A stretch of 25,374 nucleotides of DNA from a virus. A program made the translations under genes and the position numbers. Where the stretch lies: positions 1 to 25,374 of the IMG/VR virus record IMGVR_UViG_3300042542_005685; one strand, written 5' to 3'. Position 1 is the stretch's first letter, and every line of letters begins with the position of its first letter. Shown here piece after piece: positions 17,436-23,776 of the stretch. Under the pieces are notes generated by a model. The model searched no databases, had not been told where the DNA came from, and worked only from the letters and a program-made list of their open reading frames with translations.

Positions 17436-17443
17436 TATTTATT
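17436..17443 (+). promoter_or_regulatory. TATTTATT box before RHH gene
   Basis: TATTTATT ends 4 nt before the ATG at 17448. It matches seven of eight bases of the recurrent motif, here on the plus strand and in the sense orientation of its gene. Confidence 0.3.
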
Positions 17444-17447
17444 TCTA

Positions 17448-17597
17448 ATGAAAAAAATCAAAAACATAAAAATATCAGTAGAAAGTCATGAACTACTAAA
17501 AAAGTACTGTGAAAAGAAGGGACTTAAGATATATAAATTTTTGGAAAATCTGATTAAAAAAAATTGTGAAGAAGTAAAAGATATATACGGTGAGTAA
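17448..17597 (+). CDS. Small ribbon-helix-helix DNA-binding protein
   Basis: A 49-codon frame starts at ATG 17448: MKKIKNIKISVESHELLKKY, CEKKGLKIYKFLENLIKKNC, EEVKDIYGE. This has the Arc/MetJ-type layout: a short basic beta strand (NIKISV), a first helix (ESHELLKKYCEKKG), a turn, and a second helix (IYKFLENLIKKN). Such proteins dimerise and insert the paired strand into the DNA major groove to regulate transcription. It is the only plus-strand gene within the leftward tail module, and its stop codon abuts the stop of the gp15-like gene (TAATTA). Tandem 11-bp repeats just upstream suggest autoregulation and possibly control of the divergent sheath promoter. The fold is a confident guess from pattern; the target genes are inferred. 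Confidence 0.7.
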   Translation: MKKIKNIKISVESHELLKKYCEKKGLKIYKFLENLIKKNCEEVKDIYGE

Positions 17598-18839
17598 TTA
17601 TACTAAAGTAACATTAGTATAAATTGTTGCTGACTCAGAGGAATTCAATTTATTTACTTGCACATTCAAAGTGTCTCCAGCATTTACTTGAATTGTCTCA
17701 ATATCATCACCCAAATAATATGTTACAAAATTTCTTGTTACATATACTGAATATCCTGGTGTACATGAAGATGAAGTCGTGATAGTTCCCCCAGTAGTAT
17801 TTGATAATGTGGGTGTAGACCCACCTTGTACACAAACATTTCCTGTATTACCCGGCGAAAGCGATAATGTAGTTGGTGATCCGTTACAAACAGTGTAACT
17901 TAAAGTATTATTAGTTGTGGATGTGTAAAATATTTTATAGCAACTTTCGACATTGTCAGTTCTTAAGATTCTAATATCTGCATTATATCTGAATACCTCT
18001 GTCAATGAAGTATTACCTGTGACAAACAAAAAGTCTAAATTAAAATCTGTGGGATTCGGTGGTTCAATAACCGCCCTTTTTGATTTTTTTCTTGTATCAA
18101 ATTCAAAAAGTGAAACTTGTCTTGAAATTGCTGGAGTAACCTCAAACTCTTCTTCATCTATCAAAATACCCATCATTAGTATTTTATATGTCGATATGTA
18201 ATATTTTCTTTTTTCTATTTCTTTTACTGATTCATCTGAAACATCCTCCAATGTCATTGGAATGTAGTGTCCTTTGATTTGCGTATATGCTTGTTTTGAA
18301 GTAAATGTTCTCATCATAATTTTGTTGAAGTCATTTACCTCTCTCATTCTATTACAAAATATTCTTACATTATAAGTAATATCTACCGGAATTGGTTGTG
18401 GTATTTTATAAACATCCGCACCTTTTCTTTGACCGTCCCAAGTTGGGACACTGTAATAGAAGAACTGTCTTCTTTCTGGAATATTTGCTCTACCAGCATT
18501 ATTAGTTCCGTATTTTACTTCAGGCATTCTAACAGTAGATATAAATGGTAATGTTATATTACTATCTAAATCCTTAAAGTCCCAAGTTTCTGTAAATTGA
18601 ATCCAACTTTGGTTTGTAATGATTCTATCTATTGTCGGTACTTTTTTTTCATCAACAACTAACTTTAGTTGGTTCTTTACAAAGTCTAACATCCCCCTAT
18701 CCAAATCGGCATGTAAAACACCCTTTGGTAAATAAGTTCCTTTGTCGGTTATTTCTTCCAACAATTCCTGTCTTCGTTCTACCCCAACTTTCTGAGGGAC
18801 TAAAGGAAGTTTTTTTATAAATTGTTTTGGTAAAGCCAT
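17598..18839 (-). CDS. gp15-like tail sheath terminator with C-terminal extension
   Basis: In the 413-aa product, residues 145-240 match the layout of T4 gp15: a 'IPQPIPVDITYNVRIFCNRM' strand/helix region (T4 has NPSPIKMIYELSIFTRYEDD), a helix with the FNKIMMRTF segment, then IKGHYIPM and YKILMMGILIDEE. T4 gp15 caps the end of the tail sheath and tube and connects it to the neck. The position between the gp14-like gene and the sheath supports this. T4 gp15 is 272 aa; the extra length here is a residue 288-413 extension, Ser/Thr/Gly/Asn-rich with Cys300 and three further cysteines, which reads like an exposed immunoglobulin-like or similar beta domain. The ATG lies 2 nt after the stop of the upstream gene, so the two are co-translated. 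The stop meets the convergent RHH gene end to end. Confidence 0.7.
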   Translation of the reverse strand: MALPKQFIKKLPLVPQKVGVERRQELLEEITDKGTYLPKGVLHADLDRGMLDFVKNQLKLVVDEKKVPTIDRIITNQSWIQFTETWDFKDLDSNITLPFISTVRMPEVKYGTNNAGRANIPERRQFFYYSVPTWDGQRKGADVYKIPQPIPVDITYNVRIFCNRMREVNDFNKIMMRTFTSKQAYTQIKGHYIPMTLEDVSDESVKEIEKRKYYISTYKILMMGILIDEEEFEVTPAISRQVSLFEFDTRKKSKRAVIEPPNPTDFNLDFLFVTGNTSLTEVFRYNADIRILRTDNVESCYKIFYTSTTNNTLSYTVCNGSPTTLSLSPGNTGNVCVQGGSTPTLSNTTGGTITTSSSCTPGYSVYVTRNFVTYYLGDDIETIQVNAGDTLNVQVNKLNSSESATIYTNVTLV

Positions 18840-18841
18840 AA

Positions 18842-19357
18842 TTATATTCCTCTAAATTCGTTATCCGTAACAGGAGCCGCTTTTATGGTTCTATAAAACG
18901 GTTTATATCCTCCGTATGAATGTTTCAAATCAGAAACAACCCTACCATCATCAACAACACTATAATACCTAACTCTATTTTCTGTTTCGTAATAACCAAT
19001 ATAATCACCTAAAGAAATTTCCACAGCAAGTTCTACTAATGTTTTTTGGTAAACACTAACTGTTAGATTACCAGGTTCCGACTGATAAAGTTTTGAAGAT
19101 CCTAAATCTGAATTAGTAGGAGTATCTATTTTGACATATCCCTTAAATTCAACAGGAGGTAAAAATTGTATAGCATCTGAAATAGCCTCACCGTAAACAT
19201 CATCAGTATCGGTTCGTTGTCTATCTACTCGATACAAAACAAGTGTGAAATTCATATCACCTAATAACCATTCTTCACCCATCGAAAGGTCCAAATCAAA
19301 GTCCTGTTCTGAAAAAAACTTATTAAGTCTAGTAATTGGAACTCTATTATCTGCCAT
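18842..19357 (-). CDS. gp14-like neck protein
   Basis: The 171-aa product starts MADNRVPITRLNKFF and has a beta-rich core: LVLYRVDRQRTDTDDVYGEA, then VEFKGYVKIDTP, NLTVSVYQKTLVEL and a GDYIGYYETENRVRYYSVVD segment. T4 gp14 has the same order of features (a YYVPRE...FGED segment, a 'VTLSINP' strand, 'EGDLIYFPMDNSLFEINWV'), although identity is low and T4 gp14 is longer (256 aa). Neck proteins of this type join the packaged head to the tail. It precedes the gp15-like gene with a 2-nt gap, while its gp13-like partner is on the other strand at 22318. A TATTTATA box lies 3 nt before the ATG. The assignment rests on pattern and gene order. Confidence 0.55.
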   Translation of the reverse strand: MADNRVPITRLNKFFSEQDFDLDLSMGEEWLLGDMNFTLVLYRVDRQRTDTDDVYGEAISDAIQFLPPVEFKGYVKIDTPTNSDLGSSKLYQSEPGNLTVSVYQKTLVELAVEISLGDYIGYYETENRVRYYSVVDDGRVVSDLKHSYGGYKPFYRTIKAAPVTDNEFRGI

Positions 19358-19360
19358 ATC

Positions 19361-19368
19361 TATAAATA
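19361..19368 (-). promoter_or_regulatory. TATTTATA box before gp14-like gene
   Basis: The sense strand reads GTATTTATAGAT then ATG, so the octamer ends only 3 nt before the start codon. If it is a -10-type element, the transcript would be nearly leaderless. It lies in the 58-nt divergent gap shared with the helicase gene. Confidence 0.4.
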
Positions 19369-19415
19369 CTTTGATTGATTTTTTAGTTGTTAATACTTAT
19401 TTTTAATTATTAATT

Positions 19416-21179
19416 ATGGAAGATTTTATTCCTAAAACCCCCGAATCTAAAGCACTCGTCGCACTTGAAAGTTATGACGGGTCAAATAACTATATTCTAA
19501 ATTTGAAACATAAAAAAGAAAATAGTAGATCTTTTACACCAACAAGAAGTCAATCGGATTACATCAACCTTTACAAAAACACAACACCTAAAGTTGCAAA
19601 AAAGTGGGTCAAGTTAGATAGTTACTTTGGGAAAAAACTGATGGAGGACAAAATGTACACGAAAGAACCGTCAGAAATATATGTAGAAAAGTTATTAGTT
19701 GAAAAAGACAAAGCTTATCATATTTGGGGTAAAATATTTTCAGGTGAAACTTTACATGATTTTTGGATGCCAAAATCAGCGCTAATTAAAGACAATGAAG
19801 TTAAAAATGTGCTTATTGAATATGATAAATATAATCACAGACCTCCGATGGATCACCAAAAAGAAGCAATAGAAAAACTTGTTAGAAACAAAAAGTTTAT
19901 TTTGGCAGATGATATGGGTCTTGGTAAGACTACTGCAACAATTATCGCAGCACTTGAGACGAGAGCTAAAAAAATATTAATTGTTTGTCCCGCTTCTTTG
20001 AAAATAAATTGGCAAAGAGAGATTGAAAACTACTCAGATAGATCTGTTTATATTTCTGAAGGAAAAAAGTTTTCAGACGAACACGATTTTGTCATCATCA
20101 ATTATGACATACTTAAAAATTTTCACGACCCAAAAAAGAAAGATGAATCCACAATTTTAAAGTCTAACTTTGATCTTATTATTATGGACGAGGCTCATAT
20201 GATCTCTAATCCCCAAGCTCAAAGGACAAAAATAGTTAATGATATAACACAAAAATCAACAAGGGTGTGGTTATTATCGGGAACCCCAATGACATCCAGA
20301 CCTATGAATTATTATAATCTTTTAAATCTTGTTGACAGTCCTGTTGCTATGAATTGGATGGCGTATGCTAAAAGATATTGTAACGGATTCCAATTTAGTG
20401 TTGGGAAAAGAAAAGTTTGGAATGTTACGGGAGCCTCAAACTTAGATGAATTAAGAGATAGGACACAAACTCACATCCTCAGAAGACTAAAAGAAGATGT
20501 TTTAGATTTACCTGAAAAAATTATCACACCTGTCTATTTAAGACTTAAATCAAAAGACTATGAAGATTTGATGGGTGAGTATTTTGATTGGTATGACAAC
20601 AATAGTGAAGAATCGTCATCATTAACTTTGCAGTTTGGGAAATTAATGAAAGTGAGAAAAATAATTGCAAGTGAGAAAGTAAAAAGCACTATAGAACTTG
20701 CTGAGAATATTATAGACCAAGGTAAAAAAGTTATTATTTTTACAAATTTTACAGATACACTACAAGAAATTTATAATCACTTTGGTAAGTCTGCAGTCTA
20801 TTTAGATGGATCTTGTTCGAAACCGCACCGACAAAATTCTGTAGACGAATTTCAAACGAACGATAAAATAAAAGTATTTGTTGGTAATTTAAAAGCAGCG
20901 GGGGTTGGATTAACTTTAACCTCAGCGGAAGCTGTAATCATGAATGATTTATCTTTTGTACCTGCAGAACATTCGCAAGCTGAAGATAGATCACATAGAA
21001 TTGGACAAAAAAATTCAACATCAGTATATTATCCTATTTTTGAAAATACAATTGAGGGTGCAATCTACGATATACTAAATAGAAAGAAAAAGATCATTTC
21101 TACAGTAATGGGTGATGATATGATGGATGACGCATCCACAATAGAAGAAATGTTAAATATGATTTCTAAACAAAGGTGA
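19416..21179 (+). CDS. SNF2-family DNA helicase/translocase
   Basis: The 587-aa product has the complete SNF2 (SF2) motor. The motifs in order are an N-terminal MDHQKEAI at residues 145-152, Walker A DDMGLGKT at 165-172, motif Ia (IVCPASLKINWQREI, 189-203), DEAH at 258-261, SGTP at 288-291, motif IV (KVIIFTNF, 438-445), motif V (GNLKAAGVGLTL, 490-501), and motif VI (QAEDRSHRIGQ, 521-531). The overall form resembles SMARCAL1-like annealing translocases that act on replication forks. T4 uses UvsW, a different SF2 helicase, for comparable fork and recombination work, so this may be a functional substitute; that is inference. The N-terminal 140 residues are not recognised. The gene heads the rightward block; its stop lies 11 nt before the SOD ATG. 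The gene starts 58 nt from the divergent gp14-like gene. Confidence 0.92.
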   Translation: MEDFIPKTPESKALVALESYDGSNNYILNLKHKKENSRSFTPTRSQSDYINLYKNTTPKVAKKWVKLDSYFGKKLMEDKMYTKEPSEIYVEKLLVEKDKAYHIWGKIFSGETLHDFWMPKSALIKDNEVKNVLIEYDKYNHRPPMDHQKEAIEKLVRNKKFILADDMGLGKTTATIIAALETRAKKILIVCPASLKINWQREIENYSDRSVYISEGKKFSDEHDFVIINYDILKNFHDPKKKDESTILKSNFDLIIMDEAHMISNPQAQRTKIVNDITQKSTRVWLLSGTPMTSRPMNYYNLLNLVDSPVAMNWMAYAKRYCNGFQFSVGKRKVWNVTGASNLDELRDRTQTHILRRLKEDVLDLPEKIITPVYLRLKSKDYEDLMGEYFDWYDNNSEESSSLTLQFGKLMKVRKIIASEKVKSTIELAENIIDQGKKVIIFTNFTDTLQEIYNHFGKSAVYLDGSCSKPHRQNSVDEFQTNDKIKVFVGNLKAAGVGLTLTSAEAVIMNDLSFVPAEHSQAEDRSHRIGQKNSTSVYYPIFENTIEGAIYDILNRKKKIISTVMGDDMMDDASTIEEMLNMISKQR

Positions 21180-21187
21180 TATTTATA
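21180..21187 (+). promoter_or_regulatory. TATTTATA box before zincin-SOD gene
   Basis: GATATTTATACAT precedes ATG at 21191; the octamer ends 3 nt before the start codon and begins one base after the helicase stop. This supports ATG 21191 rather than the upstream GTG at 21176 as the start. Confidence 0.4.
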
Positions 21188-21190
21188 CAT

Positions 21191-22276
21191 ATGAATGTTG
21201 AAATATCATATAAAGGAATCACGCCAAAAGTAGATCAAGAATTATTAATCAAAAGATTTATTACTTATCTTAAAAAAGAATATCCCCTTAAAGGTGATGT
21301 TAAAATAATTTTCACAAACAAAAGATTCGGTACTATGACCACGGGGTCGAGAACCGATAGTAGTGTTCTAAAAGTGTTAGTTAAAGACAGATTAAATCGT
21401 GATATTTTAAGAACATTGTCTCATGAGTGGCAACACGAATACCAAAGAACCGTTTTAAAAAGAAAAAAGGGAAAAGACATTGGTGGTGAAAACGAAGATG
21501 ATGCTAATGCGATTTCAGGTAAAGATGTTAAAAACTTCGAAAAAAGTAACAAAAAATTAGAAGACATTATCTATACAAAGTTTGAAAAAAAAATAAATGA
21601 GATAGAAAATAAGTTGGAAATAGTTTCATTTAATAATGAAAAAATTATAAGTGAAATTAAACACATTAGTATCGATAAATTACCATACGATTTTGATTCG
21701 TTAGGAAAATTCATAGATACTGAAACTATGAAAACTCATTATAACAAACACTATAAAGGGTATGTTGAAAAATTAAATTTAGAATTAGATAAGATTTCAG
21801 GTAAAGATTTAGATTTAGAAGAAATAATACTCAAAATTTCAAAATTTAATACAAAAGTTAGAAATAATGGTGGTGGGGCTTTTAATCACGCTCTTTTTTG
21901 GAAAATGCTTTCACCCAAAAAACAAGAATTAATAGATCCTATTAAAACTAAAATTGACAAACACTTTGGGTCTTTTGAAAAATTTAAAGAAAAATTTGAA
22001 TCAGAAGCCAAAAGTAGATTTGGTTCAGGATGGGTTTGGTTGGTTTTAACCAAAACAAATGGTCTTAAAATTGTCACTACAGCAAACCAAGATAACCCAT
22101 TAATGGATATTGAAAAAAACGGGGGGTATCCACTATTAGGATTAGATTTATGGGAACACGCATATTACCTCAAGTACAAAAATGAAAGAGACAAATATAT
22201 TAGTAATTTTTGGAAAGTTGTAAATTGGGGGTTCGTAAATGATCTCTACACCACACAAACCAAAAGGAAATTTTAA
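21191..22276 (+). CDS. Fusion of zincin-like HExxH domain and Mn-type superoxide dismutase
   Basis: The 361-aa product has two parts. Residues 1-130 contain SHEWQHEYQR (His78, Glu79, His82), an HExxH zinc-site motif, followed by an acidic ENEDDANAISGKDV segment whose Asp/Glu could be the third ligand. Residues about 164-361 are a Fe/Mn superoxide dismutase: LPYDFDSLGKFID, then KTHYNKHYKGYV (His183), NNGGGAFNHALFW (His233), and LGLDLWEHAYY (Asp319, His323). All four metal ligands are present, as are the second-shell Tyr191 and the TANQDNP motif at 297-303. The NNGGG and TANQD signatures point to the Mn-type. The His usually following KH is Tyr188 here. SOD disproportionates superoxide to oxygen and peroxide. 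A GTG at 21176 overlaps the helicase stop, but ATG 21191 is preferred. A link between the domains (residues 115-165) is charged and helical. Confidence 0.9.
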   Translation: MNVEISYKGITPKVDQELLIKRFITYLKKEYPLKGDVKIIFTNKRFGTMTTGSRTDSSVLKVLVKDRLNRDILRTLSHEWQHEYQRTVLKRKKGKDIGGENEDDANAISGKDVKNFEKSNKKLEDIIYTKFEKKINEIENKLEIVSFNNEKIISEIKHISIDKLPYDFDSLGKFIDTETMKTHYNKHYKGYVEKLNLELDKISGKDLDLEEIILKISKFNTKVRNNGGGAFNHALFWKMLSPKKQELIDPIKTKIDKHFGSFEKFKEKFESEAKSRFGSGWVWLVLTKTNGLKIVTTANQDNPLMDIEKNGGYPLLGLDLWEHAYYLKYKNERDKYISNFWKVVNWGFVNDLYTTQTKRKF

Positions 22277-22284
22277 TGTCTTTT

Positions 22285-22303
22285 TATTTATAAGATATTT
22301 ATA
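22285..22303 (+). promoter_or_regulatory. Two TATTTATA boxes before gp13-like gene
   Basis: TATTTATA is present at 22285-22292 and again at 22296-22303, 11 bp apart (one helical turn), the second ending 14 nt before the ATG at 22318. Both lie in the 41-nt gap after the SOD gene. Confidence 0.45.
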
Positions 22304-22317
22304 TAGAAAATATTCTT

Positions 22318-23436
22318 ATGTCCACAGCAATAATTACAGAACCAGAAAGAAGTAAACTTTACAAAAGAATTAAAAATCTTTTGGGGGCACCATTGCGTTC
22401 AGTCGAACTCGAAGATGAAATGTTGGACTCACTTTTAGAATTATCAGTACAAGATTACGCACAACATGTTAATGATTGGTTGATTGAAAGTCAGTGGTCC
22501 TCACTTTACGGAATGAACTTAGATGAACAATCGCTAACGAGAGCCTTTACAACAAGATCATTAGATTGGGAAACTCAATATACATACGCTTATTCTAAAA
22601 TCGTGGGTCTCCAAGCTGGTGGTGATTGGGTATTGAAAAAAGACTATATTGAGTTAGTACCTCACCAACAGATATATGAAATACCGGCAGGTAGAGAAGT
22701 AAATGAATTACTTTGGTTTTCAAGATCAGAATTAGACGCAGCTTACTTTGATCCATTCATGGGTGGATTTGGTGGATTCGGTGGTATTGGATTGGGTGGG
22801 GGAGCTGGATTTTCTCAAATGGGTACGACAGGTAATTATTTTATTACACCTGCCTTTGACATCCTTTTGAGAATGTCGGACATCAATATTAAAAGAAGAA
22901 TAATTACAGGTGAACTTACATATCGAATTACAGCATTACCTGAAGGTAAAAAGGCATTACATTTAATGAATGTACCTGGTGGAAAATTTGACTTTGGGAA
23001 TATTAATTTCCAAAAATATAGAGTATGGTATTGGTACTACGATACATTTGATAGGGATGGTTGTTTAGCAGCAAATAAGGATGTTGTAAAACTTCCTTCA
23101 GATGTTCCTATCGATGAAATGAGATGGGACGAATTGAACTCACCGGCACAAACTTGGGTAAGAAGATGGTTTACAGCGTATTGTAAAGAAACATTGGCAA
23201 GAGTAAGAGGAAAATATAGTGGAAACTTAAAAACACCAGATTCAGAACTTACACTAGAATATCAGAGTTTACAAACAGAAGCAAAAGATGAAAAAGCTAT
23301 GTTATGGGAAGAATTAAAAACTCGTTTAGAAAGACTAAGACCGGAAAAACAATGGGAAATTAAAGGGTTACAGGCTGAAAATATGAACAAAACCCTTAAG
23401 TTTAGACCATTTACAAGTCCATATACCGTCATATAA
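22318..23436 (+). CDS. gp13-like neck protein
   Basis: The 372-aa product matches the layout of T4 gp13 (309 aa). Residues 14-40 (LYKRIKNLLGAPLRSVELED) correspond to the T4 'LRRLGAPIINVELTPDQ' start. A middle glycine-rich loop (residues 149-163, GGFGGFGGIGLGGGA) occupies the place of the T4 'FLLGMAGINGGMG' segment. The C-terminal part has TWVRRWFTAYCKETLARVRG and then EAKDEKAMLWEELKTRLE, parallel to T4 '[20 protein letters not shown]' and 'EEARLEKEALREEL'. T4 gp13 and gp14 form the neck that closes the head after DNA packaging. The gene is on the plus strand, apart from the gp14-like gene on the minus strand. Start choice is supported by two TATTTATA boxes upstream. It ends 7 nt before the next gene. 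Confidence 0.75.
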   Translation: MSTAIITEPERSKLYKRIKNLLGAPLRSVELEDEMLDSLLELSVQDYAQHVNDWLIESQWSSLYGMNLDEQSLTRAFTTRSLDWETQYTYAYSKIVGLQAGGDWVLKKDYIELVPHQQIYEIPAGREVNELLWFSRSELDAAYFDPFMGGFGGFGGIGLGGGAGFSQMGTTGNYFITPAFDILLRMSDINIKRRIITGELTYRITALPEGKKALHLMNVPGGKFDFGNINFQKYRVWYWYYDTFDRDGCLAANKDVVKLPSDVPIDEMRWDELNSPAQTWVRRWFTAYCKETLARVRGKYSGNLKTPDSELTLEYQSLQTEAKDEKAMLWEELKTRLERLRPEKQWEIKGLQAENMNKTLKFRPFTSPYTVI

Positions 23437-23443
23437 TTAAAAT

Positions 23444-23776
23444 ATGCCAGTTTTTAGATCCATACCTTCATTAAGAATTATTAATGGAAATCAAATTGAG
23501 ACATCGGACTCCGCAGTAGTAATTAGTCAAGACTATACTACAAATGGTGAATATGTGATTGTTTATAAAGGTGAAGAAAATCACGAATTATATTTAAATC
23601 ATAACAACACTGACCATGTAGTTGTTAAATCATTAACCAAAGTTTTAGTAAAAACTGAAAGTTTAATTGATGAAGAGTTTAATGAAGTGGAACTTGATAA
23701 AGGGTCATGTGTTGAATTTAAATATATAAATGGTTTTTGGTATATACTTTCATCTGACGGTTTAAAAAATTCCTAA
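23444..23776 (+). CDS. Small beta-rich phage protein of unknown function
   Basis: The 110-aa product starts MPVFRSIPSLRIINGNQIET and continues with strands: NGEYVIVYKGEENHELYLNH, VVVKSLTKVLVKTE, IDEEFNEVELDKGSCVEFKY and a closing FWYILSSDGLKNS. The alternation of polar and hydrophobic residues and the final W-Y-I-L-S-S strand suggest a compact beta sandwich of the kind found in phage decoration, fiber or tail tip proteins. I do not recognise a specific family. It follows the gp13-like gene by 7 nt in the same direction, so it is probably co-transcribed and may be a virion component. Its last bases overlap the convergent DNA polymerase gene by 4 nt, with no terminator between them. No signal peptide or membrane segment is visible. 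Confidence 0.6.
   Translation: MPVFRSIPSLRIINGNQIETSDSAVVISQDYTTNGEYVIVYKGEENHELYLNHNNTDHVVVKSLTKVLVKTESLIDEEFNEVELDKGSCVEFKYINGFWYILSSDGLKNS

Noticed and set aside
21176-21190. GTG at 21176 as the start of the zincin-SOD gene
   Set aside because: The GTG start would add only VIFIH and overlaps the helicase stop; ATG at 21191 follows the TATTTATA box and gives a natural MNVEISYKG start.
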